Shown one piece after another: positions 1-8,443 of a stretch of DNA of 44,762 bases. Under the pieces are notes generated by a model, which saw only the letters and a list, made by a program, of their open reading frames with translations, did no database searches and was not told where the DNA came from. This stretch comes from an uncultured Clostridia bacterium (lineage in GTDB: Bacteria > Bacillota > Clostridia > Lachnospirales > Anaerotignaceae), in assembly GCA_944384265.1 (NCBI GenBank), contig CALWSR010000025.1, forward strand, positions 1 through 44,762. The letters run 5' to 3'. The translations under genes and the position numbers were made by a program. The stretch's first letter is position 1, and every line of letters starts with the position of its first letter.

Positions 1-321
1 AGCCATGCCTTATCTATTCCCTTCCTTTTTTCAATACTTCGGACAGAGCTTATTTTTCATATCCCTTGCTGTTTTTATTTCCTTTTTTTATCACAAACCA
101 GCCATATTTCCATTCCTGCCTTTTTCTATCAAAACGGCATACTGCCTCGAAGCTTTTTCACTGTGATACAAAAGAATACACACATTGTTTATGCTTTTTC
201 ATTTTACTGTTTTTTACATTTTCTAAAATCTCTTTTCTAAACAAATGCATTGCTTTATGATTACCATATAAACACTTTTTTATGCTTTCTTTTATAAAAC
301 AGCCATCTGCTTTCACAGGAC
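1..321. other. Intergenic region left of thrS
   Basis: AT-rich stretch between the window edge and the thrS terminator. A 68-codon open frame on the minus strand (158-364) reads through the thrS terminator and has no ribosome-binding site or recognisable motif, so I do not call it a gene. I see no RNA gene or repeat here. Confidence 0.4.
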
Positions 322-353
322 AAAAAGCCTTTCCCATTTCAGGAAAGGCTTTT
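322..353 (-). terminator. Rho-independent terminator of thrS
   Basis: Inverted repeat AAAAGCCTTTCC / GGAAAGGCTTTT with a 7-nt loop, ending just below the thrS stop codon. The U-run on the minus-strand transcript makes it a standard intrinsic terminator. Confidence 0.85.
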
Positions 354-360
354 ATAAAAA

Positions 361-2289
361 TCATTCTGATATACTTGTGTTTACATTGCTCACTCTTGTT
401 TGAATTTCATGCTGTATTCTTGCAATGACATCCTGCAAATCAAGCTGTCCTTCTTCTCCCTTTTCTCTGGAGCGCAAAGAAACCTTGTTTGCCGCTTGGT
501 CTTTTTCTCCCACCACAATGATGTATGGCACTCTTTCATTTCTGGCCTCTCTGATTTTGTAGCCGATTTTTTCTGCTCTGTAATCTGTTTCCACACGGAT
601 ACCGGCCTCATCCAGCTGTTTTGCCACATTTTCTGCATAGTCTGCAAATTTTTCGGAAATAGGCAGTACTTTCACTTGCACAGGAGACAGCCAAGTAGGG
701 AATTGTCCTGCAAAATGTTCAATCAATATACCAATAAAACGCTCAATGCTTCCAAAGCATACTCTGTGAATCATAACAGGACGTTTTTTGCTGCCATCCG
801 CCGCTGTATATTCCAGCTCAAAGCGTTCCGGCATTTGCATATCCAGCTGTATGGTGCCGCACTGCCATGTTCTGCCAATGGAATCCTCCAAATGAAAATC
901 GATTTTAGGGCCATAGAATGCGCCGTCGCCTTCATTGACAGTGTAAGGGATTTTGTTTTCCTCCAAAGCATCCCGCAAGCCATTTGTAGCCAGCTCCCAA
1001 GCTTCGTCAGAGCCCATGCTGTCTTCAGGACGTGTGGAAAGCTCAATGTGATATTTAAATCCAAATAGCTTGTAAACGCTGTCAATCAAACTGATCACAC
1101 CGCTGATTTCATCCTTAATCTGTTCTTCTGTCATAAAAATATGGGCATCGTCTTGATTAAAGCAGCGTACACGCATCAAGCCATGGAGTGCGCCGGATTT
1201 TTCATGTCTGTGTACCAGACCGATTTCTCCCACTCTCATAGGCAAATCTCTGTAAGAATGCATATCCTGTTTGTATACCAGCATACCGCCGGGGCAGTTC
1301 ATAGGCTTGACACAAAATTCATGTTCATCAATGATGGTTGTATACATATTGTCTTTGTAGTGGTCCCAGTGGCCGCTTGTTTCCCAAAGCTCTTTGCTCA
1401 GTATAATGGGTGTGCTGATTTCTACATAGCCTGCCTTTTTGTGGATTTCTCTCCAATATTCCAAAAGTGTGTTTTTCAGCACCATACCCTTTGGCAAAAA
1501 GAAAGGAAATCCGGGACCCTCCTCCAAAAGTGCAAACAATTTCAATTCTTTTCCCAGTTTTCTGTGGTCACGTTTTTTGGCTTCCTCCATCATGGTCAAA
1601 TAAGCCTCCAAATCAGAAGCCTTTGTATAAGCTGTGCCATAAATTCTGGAAAGCATTTTATTTTTTTCATTGCCTCTCCAGTACGCCCCTGCCACAGAAG
1701 TCAGCTTGATGGCTTTGATAGGCTTTGTACTCATCAAATGAGGGCCGGCACAAAGGTCTGTAAATTCTCCCTGTTTATAAAATGAAATGACTGCATCCTC
1801 TGGCAAATCCCGAATCAATTCCACTTTGTATGGTTCGCCCTTTTCCTGCATCATGGCAATGGCCTCTTCCCTTGGCAGTTCAAAGCGTTCCAGCTTCAAA
1901 TCCTCTTTTGCAATTTTTTTCATCTCTTTTTCGATTGCTTCCAGTTCTTCGGGAGAAAATGGTTTTTCTCTGTCAAAATCATAATAAAAGCCTTCTGAAA
2001 TGGAAGGGCCAATGGCCAGCTTTGTATCAGGATACAATCTTTTGATTGCCTGTGCCATCACATGGGATGCAGTGTGGCGGAAAGCCTCTTTTCCTGCTTC
2101 CTCTTCAAATGTGCAGATGCTTACCTGAGCATCCTTGTCCACAACAAAACGCAAATCCTTTGTTTCACCGTCTACAATGCCTGCACAGGCATTTCTGGCA
2201 AGGCCCTCGCTGATGCTCAAAGCAATATCATATACAGACACTGCTTTGTCAAATTCCTTTACAACACCGTCTTTTAATGTAATTTTCAT
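361..2289 (-). CDS. thrS: Threonyl-tRNA synthetase
   Basis: Charges tRNA-Thr with threonine in the cytoplasm. The 642-residue length is that of bacterial ThrRS. Visible in order: an N-terminal TGS domain (about 1-62), the editing domain with the HxxxH pair in HTASHV (H72, H76) and the CAGPH motif near residue 180, the class II catalytic core with the zinc-binding MNCPGG segment and HRHEKSG, and the C-terminal anticodon-binding domain. The ATG is preceded by AAGGAGAG. Expression should be controlled by the T-box leader upstream (2561-2800), whose specifier reads ACC (Thr). A MITE-like repeat sits between the leader terminator and the start codon. The gene is monocistronic, closed by the terminator at 322-353. 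Confidence 0.97.
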   Translation of the reverse strand: MKITLKDGVVKEFDKAVSVYDIALSISEGLARNACAGIVDGETKDLRFVVDKDAQVSICTFEEEAGKEAFRHTASHVMAQAIKRLYPDTKLAIGPSISEGFYYDFDREKPFSPEELEAIEKEMKKIAKEDLKLERFELPREEAIAMMQEKGEPYKVELIRDLPEDAVISFYKQGEFTDLCAGPHLMSTKPIKAIKLTSVAGAYWRGNEKNKMLSRIYGTAYTKASDLEAYLTMMEEAKKRDHRKLGKELKLFALLEEGPGFPFFLPKGMVLKNTLLEYWREIHKKAGYVEISTPIILSKELWETSGHWDHYKDNMYTTIIDEHEFCVKPMNCPGGMLVYKQDMHSYRDLPMRVGEIGLVHRHEKSGALHGLMRVRCFNQDDAHIFMTEEQIKDEISGVISLIDSVYKLFGFKYHIELSTRPEDSMGSDEAWELATNGLRDALEENKIPYTVNEGDGAFYGPKIDFHLEDSIGRTWQCGTIQLDMQMPERFELEYTAADGSKKRPVMIHRVCFGSIERFIGILIEHFAGQFPTWLSPVQVKVLPISEKFADYAENVAKQLDEAGIRVETDYRAEKIGYKIREARNERVPYIIVVGEKDQAANKVSLRSREKGEEGQLDLQDVIARIQHEIQTRVSNVNTSISE

Positions 2290-2318
2290 ATTTTTTCTCT
2301 CCTTAACATTTTAGCATC

Positions 2319-2504
2319 TGTTACTTTCATATGAAAAGACTATAAAACATGGCTTTTGCAGCCAAAAGCATTCCTTTGCATTTTTCTCTTTTTATAGTCT
2401 GCAAAAGGGGAAGGTATGGAAAATACCTTAATTTATTTAGGTGACATCCATGCTCTTATCCTATTTTTAAGCAACACCATATCCCTTTTCATATTCATGT
2501 AACA
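2319..2504 (-). mobile_element. MITE-like repeat, copy A
   Basis: A 186-bp copy of the window's repeat family. The left end is TGTTACTTTCATATGAAA; the right end, read on the other strand, is TGTTACATGAATATGAAA. Shared inner block: an AAACA-TGG-TTTTGCAGCCAAAAGC-like segment followed by CTTTGCATTTTTCTC. It lies inside the transcribed thrS leader, 30 bp above the start codon and below the T-box terminator. Ends match the insertion sequence at 30787-32016. Confidence 0.8.
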
Positions 2505-2560
2505 CATATACATTTTACAATTCTTTTTTTATTTTCATACTGTCAGGGACGAAAAAAAGC

Positions 2561-2800
2561 CCTCGTCCCTTCTCTTTTAAAAAAGGGACGAGAGCATAAG
2601 CTTCCCGCGGTTCCACCCTATTTGTTGATTAACCACTCATTTGTGACGATAACGTAGTCAACGGGCTGTATTAAAGCCACTCCGAGGTGGTTTTCACACT
2701 CACCCTTTGCAGAAGCGCTCCCAGCCAAAAGAAAAATTCCTTGACGCTTCTTCTCTGTGTGCCTCAGGTGGGCTACTGTCCTCATCAATGCTTTTTACAC
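2561..2800 (-). promoter_or_regulatory. T-box riboswitch, Thr specifier
   Basis: The minus strand carries the T-box signature GGGTGGAACCGCGGGAAGC (2601-2619). A strong terminator follows it directly: GGGACGAG arms around 2562-2592, then a U-run. The 5' part begins with GATGAGGACAGTAG, typical of stem I. In the specifier region GAA-A-ACC-ACC-TCGGAG (2682-2695) the codon ACC (2689-2691) lies in the canonical position, which is a threonine codon and agrees with thrS downstream. Uncharged tRNA-Thr should pair with the specifier and the T-box bulge to form the antiterminator. Confidence 0.95.
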
Positions 2801-2828
2801 ATTATATCATATCTATTTTTTCTGTCAA
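2801..2828 (-). promoter_or_regulatory. Sigma-A promoter of the thrS T-box transcript
   Basis: Consensus -35 TTGACA (2823-2828) and -10 TATAAT (2801-2806) with a 16-nt spacer. The predicted start is a few bases before the first T-box stem. Confidence 0.85.
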
Positions 2829-2861
2829 TACTTAATTCCATTTTATATCATTCTTTTTTCA

Positions 2862-3767
2862 TCAAAACCAGCCCTTTTTTTTAAAAAATATGATGCTGAC
2901 AGAAACCACAGCAACAGAAAGCATAATAATCATGCCATAGCTGTGCTTCCAGCCATATTCCGGCATATCAAAATTCATGCCATACCAGCCTACAATCAGT
3001 GTCAATGGCAGGCATATGGTGGTTATGACAGTGAATATTCTCATAATATGGTTTAAATTGATATCCACCTGTGCTTGATAGGACTCTCTTACCTGTGTCA
3101 CAGCTTCTCTCAAATTCAGCACATTTTCATAAAAACGCTCTGTTTTTTTTCCCAATCTGTTCCAGCATATCACGGTTTTTTCATCAAAAATATTGTTTTC
3201 GTTTTCCTCCAATGCTTCCAGCACATCCAATATTTGTTCATAATATTTTTTTAATATCATCAGCCTTTTGCGCAGTGATATGATTTCCTTTACACAATCT
3301 CTTTTTTGTGACGTAATCAATGCCTGCTCCAGCTCTGCAATTTCCTTTTCCAAACCGTCAAAAACAGAAATATCACTGCCTATCAGCTTTGTAAAAAAAT
3401 CAAAAAAAAGTCTGTTTACAGTTGCTTTTTCTCCCAGCAAAGCAATACTGTTTTCCATCATTTTTTTCCATTTGGCAGGCTCGTCTGAAAAAATCAAATA
3501 AAAATCCTTTTTTAAATAAAATAAAACCCTTCTCTGCCCTCCGTATAAATTTTGGTAATCAATGGTATTAATAGAAATAAAATCAAAGCCGTCCAAGCAT
3601 TCATAATAGGCGTATTTTGAAATTTCCTGAAAAGGACTGTACACTATTTGAAATTTTTTTGCCACTTCCTCCCATTGCTGTTCATGAAACATACCAATTA
3701 CAGCAGCTCTTTCTTTTGGGATACAGTCAGTCTGCACTATTGTTCCGCATTGCTGCACATAAAACAA
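2862..3767 (-). CDS. corA: CorA-family divalent cation transporter
   Basis: Inner-membrane Mg2+/Co2+ channel of the CorA family. The C-terminal end shows the family signature: a first membrane helix ending in the YGMNF motif, a short loop (DMPEYGW) and a second helix, then a basic tail (KKKGWF). The long N-terminal part is the acidic/alpha-helical cytoplasmic funnel. I place the start at a TTG (3767) because GGAGGAG lies 5 nt before it, giving 301 residues. An in-frame ATG 27 bp further up (3794) lies inside the end of MITE copy B and has no ribosome-binding site. CorA-like proteins with weak N-terminal similarity could carry other metals; substrate is inferred. Confidence 0.88.
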   Translation of the reverse strand: MFYVQQCGTIVQTDCIPKERAAVIGMFHEQQWEEVAKKFQIVYSPFQEISKYAYYECLDGFDFISINTIDYQNLYGGQRRVLFYLKKDFYLIFSDEPAKWKKMMENSIALLGEKATVNRLFFDFFTKLIGSDISVFDGLEKEIAELEQALITSQKRDCVKEIISLRKRLMILKKYYEQILDVLEALEENENNIFDEKTVICWNRLGKKTERFYENVLNLREAVTQVRESYQAQVDINLNHIMRIFTVITTICLPLTLIVGWYGMNFDMPEYGWKHSYGMIIMLSVAVVSVSIIFFKKKGWF

Positions 3768-3782
3768 TTTTTCTCCTCCTTT

Positions 3783-3915
3783 GCCTACTTTCATATGAAA
3801 TAGAAAGTGATGAAATATATTTTTTTAGGCAAATGATTTGCTTACCTTCCATAATGCCTTTCTTTTAAAGCTTCATACCTGCAATGCCGTATCATTTTTT
3901 CCTATTGATGTAACA
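3783..3915 (-). mobile_element. MITE-like repeat, copy B (short)
   Basis: A 133-bp shortened copy: left end TACTTTCATATGAAATAGAAAG, with the first bases of the terminus altered (GCC for TGT), and right end ATTGATGTAACA followed by CAT as in the other copies. The inner block is largely missing. It abuts the ribosome-binding site of the corA-type gene, which begins 16 bp away. Confidence 0.7.
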
Positions 3916-4051
3916 CATCCTTGTATAGTATTTCTCAAAACAATATAAAGCAATACCCTTTGCCGCAAAAAAAGTATTTTTCATTGTATGCTTTTTCAGT
4001 GGAATTTGTTTTCAAAGCATCGCCATTTTTTTCTTTTCAAAATGTTGTTTT

Positions 4052-4327
4052 TTATATGATGCAGCAATCTTTTTTTATATTTCTTTCTCCAAAAACAAAA
4101 ATTGTCTGTATATAGACCCTTTTGGATTTTGCTATATCAAAATTGATATTTTTTATAGATTCCTCTATTTTATTTTTACTCCAAAAATAGCTTATATCAT
4201 TTTCATTAATAGACTCTTTTTTTATACGATTTCCTGCTTCATCATAGTATATTGTGTCAACAAGTGCATTTCTTATGACAATACGGATGGTTTTCAGCTT
4301 TTCATTTTTATAAAATTCTTTTTCCAA
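4052..4327 (-). CDS. Hypothetical protein, YwqK/MORN-like fragment
   Basis: 91 residues. The segment EKEFYKNEKLKTIR followed by YYDEAGNRIKKE resembles the repeat unit of YwqK/MORN-type proteins, which are often found as small orphan or immunity-like genes. The reading frame continues upstream past the ATG without a ribosome-binding site (TTG codon in GATGGATTGG), so this may be the tail of the broken gene next to it (4333-4576). No membrane segment or signal peptide. Function unknown. Confidence 0.4.
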   Translation of the reverse strand: MEKEFYKNEKLKTIRIVIRNALVDTIYYDEAGNRIKKESINENDISYFWSKNKIEESIKNINFDIAKSKRVYIQTIFVFGERNIKKDCCII

Positions 4328-4332
4328 TCCAT

Positions 4333-4576
4333 CTATTGTATTATGACGTCATTTTCTTCCATCCATTCCCCCGAATCATAGAATTTTATTTCCTTTCCAT
4401 GCCCATATCCATTTCTGACATCAAATACCCAAGAGAGCCTTCTCTGAAAAAAGCCCCCCATAAAACGGAATTTTTAATTCACTGTCAGCATAAAATATAT
4501 CCTCTGCTGTGTTGATATTCGTATCTGTATATAAATCATCCTAATTGACATATTCCAATATACTGATATATTCCAT
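4333..4576 (-). pseudogene. Decayed small gene
   Basis: A minus-strand reading starting MEYISILEYVN meets a TAG stop, then continues as DDLYTDTNINTAEDIFYAD. After a frame change near 4450 it ends RNGYGHGKEIKFYDSGEWM...NDVIIQ and a stop at 4333-4335. The protein-like composition across both breaks (GYGHGKEIKFYDSG resembles MORN repeats) points to a real gene now inactive. Upstream, the frame around 4580-4650 (KKGFGYGS) may be more of the same gene. Confidence 0.45.
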
Positions 4577-4961
4577 TTGCTGCCATATCCAAAGCCTTTT
4601 TTATGCTTTACAAATTCCTCACCAACAAAACACTTATGGATTTTATACTCTCATTGTATCACATCATTTTGGAAAGGACAGTAAAAAAATATAGGCTTTG
4701 TCACATCTATTTCCAAAATATTCTCCACCATTTTCTTTGCTGCTTTGATACCTAGCAAAAAACACATTTTAAAACATAAAATCGGCATATGTATTTCATA
4801 GAAATATGGTTTACAAAAGCACAGCTGAATCAAAAAATAGCAGCAAAAAACATTCCATGACAAAATCCATAAAATGCAAAAGAAAAAGAATCGCTTACAC
4901 CAACTACTCATCACTATATAGAAACATTCTATGGGCAAAATTTTATTCTAATCAAAACCAA
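4577..4961. other. Gene-poor stretch with coding relics
   Basis: Contains a 95-codon minus-strand open frame (4651-4938) whose last third (AAKKMVENILEID) looks protein-like, while its first part is low-complexity. It has no ribosome-binding site and no recognised motif, so I treat it as probable remnant sequence. Confidence 0.3.
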
Positions 4962-4998
4962 AAATAAAAAAATCCGCCAATTCCTTCGGAAATGGCGG
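4962..4998 (-). terminator. Terminator after tRNA-Arg
   Basis: Hairpin with arms CCGCCATTTCC and GGAATTGGCGG around a short CGAA loop (4974-4998), followed on the minus strand by a run of seven U. It closes the tRNA transcript 9 nt below the tRNA. Confidence 0.88.
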
Positions 4999-5006
4999 AA
5001 AAACAG

Positions 5007-5080
5007 TGTTTCTGACGGGATTCGAACCCATGGCCTTCTGCTCCGGAGGCAGACGCTCTATCCATCTGAGCTACAGAAAC
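5007..5080 (-). tRNA. tRNA-Arg (anticodon CCG)
   Basis: A full cloverleaf on the minus strand: acceptor arm GTTTCTG/CAGAAAC, D-arm with AGCTCAGATGGATAGAGC, anticodon stem TCTGC/GCAGA with loop CTCCGGA (anticodon CCG, reading CGG), and the T-arm GGGTTCGAATCCC. The discriminator base is A. The 3' CCA is not encoded. Confidence 0.96.
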
Positions 5081-5337
5081 CTATAAAATTGTAAAAAATG
5101 ATAAACAAATCTCATCGCTTTCATATGAGAATGATTCTTTATAACATCGTATTATATTGTACACAGAAATATGTTGCCTGTCAAATATATTTTTTATTTC
5201 ATTCTTTTTACAGCTGTCAAAAGCCGTTATACATTTCAAAAAAGCCATTTTTACAACGGTACACCCTCTTTTTGTATAAAAATAGATTTTGTGCCTTCAT
5301 TGATAGCATATTTCTTTCATTTTCATTGAAATTCAGC

Positions 5338-5367
5338 AAAAAAGCGAAGCGCATCACTTCGCTTTTT
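5338..5367. terminator. Bidirectional terminator
   Basis: GCGAAG / CTTCGC hairpin (5344-5362) with A-run on the left and T-run on the right. On the minus strand it lies just below the stop codon of the small gene at 5371-5508. Confidence 0.75.
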
Positions 5368-5370
5368 CAT

Positions 5371-5508
5371 TTATTGTTCATCCTCTTGCTTTTGTTTTTG
5401 TGGCGGCGGCATTGTATTTTGCTGCTGACTTTGTTTTTGTTTCAAAAAATCCTCTAAAAGAGATTGCATTTCTGTTTCCTCAAAAAAATCTTTTCCAAAA
5501 CAATACAT
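5371..5508 (-). CDS. Small Gln-rich protein, probably sporulation-expressed
   Basis: 45 residues: MYCFGKDFFEETEMQSLLED, then a glutamine- and lysine-rich tail with a PPP motif ending QEDEQ. Not a family I recognise. The ribosome-binding site AGGAGGGGG is 4 nt from the ATG, and a terminator follows the stop directly, so it is a complete single-gene unit. The upstream promoter (5533-5560) fits the sigma-K consensus AC-17-CATAnnnTA. Its closest promoter match in the window is that of the Cys/Gly-rich gene at 19313-19561. This suggests late mother-cell expression and perhaps a coat role, as inference. Confidence 0.7.
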   Translation of the reverse strand: MYCFGKDFFEETEMQSLLEDFLKQKQSQQQNTMPPPQKQKQEDEQ

Positions 5509-5532
5509 ATTTCCCCCTCCTTTTCATCATTA

Positions 5533-5560
5533 TATACTATGCTTGAGAGAGAAAAACCGT
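5533..5560 (-). promoter_or_regulatory. Sigma-K-like promoter
   Basis: CATAGTATA (5533-5541) matches the sigma-K -10 CATAnnnTA exactly, and AC (5559-5560) sits 17 nt upstream as the short -35. The expected start, near 5527, leaves the ribosome-binding site of the 45-residue gene intact. Confidence 0.55.
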
Positions 5561-5710
5561 TACACATTGGAATAAATTATATTTTTATAGTGTTCTCAAT
5601 ACATTTTTTGTTTATCATAGCCTATTTTTATATTTTTCACCATGAAAAACACATTTCTTATTATAAAATTTTACAAATGCTATTGATTTTTAAAATGACA
5701 AAATGATTTT

Positions 5711-6727
5711 TTATACCATTTCCTCCAATGCCGTCAATCCCGCTTTCAAAAGCATTTTAGAAAAAGCAATGCCTTCTATCAGCTGCACATTTTGTTTTGC
5801 GGCATATTCTTTTAGGGCATTGCTGTAACTGCTTTTGAGAGAAATCAGCCACACACCATAAATATAGCCATCCCTTTGGTGAGAAAGCTGTTTTTGATAT
5901 GCTTGTATTTGCTCCAATGCCCATTGGTCGATTTGAGATACATTCTGTTCCACATTTACAAACAGTATCAATCCCAGCTGTTCAAATTCTGCCACCATCT
6001 CTGTATATTGCTGTTGTGCCTTTGTAATGATTTTTACACAGCCTGCCCCTTGTTTTTGCAAATAACGTTTTATCAGATTTTCTATATGCTTCTCCTGCAA
6101 AAAATCCTGTATGATTTTTAAAAATGCTTCTGCCCATGCTTCCTGCATTTTAGGCAAAGCAAAATGTGTATTGTTTTGTTTTGCAATGGCTTCTTCTACA
6201 TTTTTCTGCATAAAAGAGATATCTGCGTTGGTTTCGGCTAGCTTCATATAGCTGCACAGTGCATCATCGGCATAGCCCTCTCGTGATACAGAAACAATGC
6301 CATATGTATCCCTTTTTCCTTTCAAAAGAAATGACACCGGAAACAAAAAGCCAATATCTGCCTCATTTTGAAAAAAATTGAAATGGCATTGCTTTTCATA
6401 TTGTTGTAATGTCAGCCATTGCCCTGTGATTTTTACAATGGTAAACCGCTTGTCAAAAAGGGGTACCACCACCATATCCCCCATTTGAAACTCTAACAAA
6501 AACCGCCGCAGTACATCGCTTTGTTTTATTTTTTCTCCCCAAAGGGAAAACATTTTTTCTTCCAAAAAATTCCTTTGATTTTTTCCTATCAAAGCAGCAT
6601 CCTTCATGGCCGAAACAAAATCCTTTTCTCTGGCCAGCTCCGAAAATCCAATGGACAAACAGCCCTGTGCCAAAAGCTTGTAAGAAAGCTCTGCACAATG
6701 AGAAATTCTATGCATCCACACTGCCAT
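5711..6727 (-). CDS. Mrr-like (type IV restriction-type) protein, degenerate
   Basis: 338 residues. The N-terminal 100 (VWMHRI...QGCLSIGFSEL, then FQMGDMVVVPL and FTIVKITG) fit the small beta-barrel domain found before Mrr catalytic domains. The C-terminal part (IENLIKRYLQKQGA... to YGVWLISLKSSYSNALKEYA and NVQLIEGIAFSKMLL) fits the Mrr nuclease fold, in which the last segment is usually GVFVTTSxFTxxAxEYA then LIDGxxLxxLL. The catalytic D...QxK signature is not visible: the expected strands read FEQLGLILF and NVEQNV. It may therefore bind rather than cut DNA. Start chosen at 6727 because GAGGCGG lies upstream; it overlaps the aminotransferase gene by 20 nt, indicating cotranscription. Confidence 0.6.
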   Translation of the reverse strand: MAVWMHRISHCAELSYKLLAQGCLSIGFSELAREKDFVSAMKDAALIGKNQRNFLEEKMFSLWGEKIKQSDVLRRFLLEFQMGDMVVVPLFDKRFTIVKITGQWLTLQQYEKQCHFNFFQNEADIGFLFPVSFLLKGKRDTYGIVSVSREGYADDALCSYMKLAETNADISFMQKNVEEAIAKQNNTHFALPKMQEAWAEAFLKIIQDFLQEKHIENLIKRYLQKQGAGCVKIITKAQQQYTEMVAEFEQLGLILFVNVEQNVSQIDQWALEQIQAYQKQLSHQRDGYIYGVWLISLKSSYSNALKEYAAKQNVQLIEGIAFSKMLLKAGLTALEEMV

Positions 6728-7919
6728 ATGTATCCGCCTCATAATATTTTTTCAACGCTTCAAATGCAGGCAATGCCTTTTCAATGGTCTGCCTTGACAC
6801 ACAATAGGCAATGCGTACATATCCGGGGCAGCCAAATCCTGTTGCAGGCGTAAGCAAAAGTCTATATTCCTTTGCTTTTTGACAAAATGCATTGTCGTCT
6901 GCTTCCAATGCTTTTACAAAAAGATAAAATGCCCCCTGAGGCTTAATGCATTCATAGCCATAGGATTGTAATGCAGTATAAAGCAGTTCTCTGTTGGCAT
7001 CATAAAATGCCACATCTGTCAGTTCATCACAGCATTCTGCCACCACCCTTTGCTGCAAAGCCGGTGCATTGACAAATCCCAGCACTCTTGTGGCAACCTC
7101 TGCTCCCTGTCGTATTTGTTCAAAATCCTCCAGTTCACTTGGCAGCACCAAATATCCAATTCTGTCCCCCGGCAGCGAAAGAGATTTTGAAAAAGAATAT
7201 GCTACAATGGTATTTTTATAATAATGCGGCACATATGGCACCTCTGCCCCATCATATACCAGCTCTCTATAAGGCTCATCAGCAACCAAATATATGCTTG
7301 TACCATATTCCTTTTGTTTTTCTTCCAATATACAGCCTATTTCTGCAATGATGCTTTCATCATACACCACACCGGTGGGATTGTTTGGAGAATTGATTAA
7401 AACAATTTTTGTTTTTTCTGTAATAGACTCCTCCAGTGCTGTCAAATCAGGCAAAAAAGTTTCCAAATTTGGTGCAACAGCATTCAGCACTGCTCCTGCA
7501 TTCATGGCATATGCGCTGTATTCACTAAAAAAAGGAGCAAATGTAAGCACTTCTTCTTCCGGGTTTAAAAGCACTTTAAATATGACATTTAATCCTCCTG
7601 CGGCCCCCACTGTCATGACAATATTATCCTCTGCAAAATCTGTGTCAAAACGACGGTTTAAATGATTTGCAATTTTTTTTCTCACCTCTGCATAGCCTAC
7701 TGTATCTGTATAGCCATGCAGCAGCAGACTCTCCTCCCTTTGCAATATTTCAATGGCTGTTTTGTTTATGCTTTCCGGTGCTTTCACATTTGGATTGCCA
7801 ATGCCAAAATCATACACATTTTCCGGGCCATACTGCTGCTTCATTCTTTTTGCTTCTGTAAACAGTGCGCTGATGCCTGCACTTTTTTCAATCAGTTTCT
7901 TCATATTGTGTGAAATCAT
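6708..7919 (-). CDS. PLP-dependent aminotransferase (class I/II)
   Basis: 403 residues, fold type I. Visible: substrate-arm glycines FGIGNP, the PLP-stacking region, SPNNPTG (PLP/substrate binding), ADEPYRELVY (the Asp contacting the pyridine ring and the Tyr contacting PLP), and the Schiff-base lysine in YSFSKSLSLPGDRIGY. The C-terminal FGCPGYVRIAYC carries the substrate-carboxylate Arg. Most like aspartate/aromatic aminotransferases of Clostridia; the amino donor cannot be read from sequence. The ATG at 7919 has GGAG 8 nt upstream. A longer open frame runs up to 8141 but only through MITE copy C, so I reject that extension. The Mrr-like gene follows with overlap. Confidence 0.88.
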   Translation of the reverse strand: MISHNMKKLIEKSAGISALFTEAKRMKQQYGPENVYDFGIGNPNVKAPESINKTAIEILQREESLLLHGYTDTVGYAEVRKKIANHLNRRFDTDFAEDNIVMTVGAAGGLNVIFKVLLNPEEEVLTFAPFFSEYSAYAMNAGAVLNAVAPNLETFLPDLTALEESITEKTKIVLINSPNNPTGVVYDESIIAEIGCILEEKQKEYGTSIYLVADEPYRELVYDGAEVPYVPHYYKNTIVAYSFSKSLSLPGDRIGYLVLPSELEDFEQIRQGAEVATRVLGFVNAPALQQRVVAECCDELTDVAFYDANRELLYTALQSYGYECIKPQGAFYLFVKALEADDNAFCQKAKEYRLLLTPATGFGCPGYVRIAYCVSRQTIEKALPAFEALKKYYEADTYGSVDA

Positions 7920-7949
7920 ATTTTGCTCTCCTTTTTTATAAAAAGCTTC

Positions 7950-8208
7950 TGTTACCTTCATATGAAATAGAAAGCCATAAAGCATTGATTTTACAGCCAA
8001 AACCAGTCCTTTGCATTTCTCCTCTTCAGACCAAAGCAATGGTGCTTTTTCAAAGAGAAGCCGAAAGTCTCCTTCCGGCAGAAGAAGCTTTTGGACATTG
8101 ACAAAGGCCTCCCATTTTTTTGTTGCCTTTTTCAAAAACATTTCTCTTCCAGCTCCATTTTGAAGTCTTCTATTTGCAATGCCATATCCTTTTCATATGA
8201 ATGTAGCA
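7950..8208 (-). mobile_element. MITE-like repeat, copy C
   Basis: 259 bp. Left end TGTTACCTTCATATGAAATAG; right end, reverse-complemented, TGCTACATTCATATGAAA. Contains the conserved inner block AAAGCATTGATTTTACAGCC and the CTTTGCATTTCTCC motif. It lies 31 bp above the aminotransferase start, the same arrangement as copies A, D and E. Confidence 0.8.
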
Positions 8209-8392
8209 CATCCCATAAAAAAATATTTTTTAAGCCATACTCCTTTATACTATCTATGCCAAGGCCTTGCTATATTACTGTTTTTGCCGCCATAAAAGCC
8301 TGTTTAAAAGTGTTTTTGACTAAATGGACGTATTCTTTTTTTATTATTATAAGTTTTTTTATGTTTTTTCTCAACTATAAATTCTTTTTTTA
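8209..8392. other. Spacer between ATP synthase operon and repeat C
   Basis: AT-rich spacer with no gene-like frame carrying a ribosome-binding site. No clear promoter for the aminotransferase was found here, which leaves repeat C or a distal site as its source. Confidence 0.3.
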
Positions 8393-8436
8393 TAAAAAAA
8401 AGCCTTATCTGCTTCAAAAAACAAATAAGACCCTTT
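8393..8436 (-). terminator. Terminator of the atp operon
   Basis: Imperfect inverted repeat GTCTTATTTG / CAGATAAGGC (8402-8431) followed on the minus strand by eight U, 8 bp below the atpC stop codon. Confidence 0.75.
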
Positions 8437-8443
8437 TATGGCA

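Noticed and set aside
400..1785. Long plus-strand frames across thrS
   Set aside because: They are antisense readings of a well-conserved gene, with Cys/Phe-rich composition and no ribosome-binding sites.
7920..8141. N-terminal extension of the aminotransferase
   Set aside because: The open frame runs through MITE copy C and the true start at 7919 has a ribosome-binding site.
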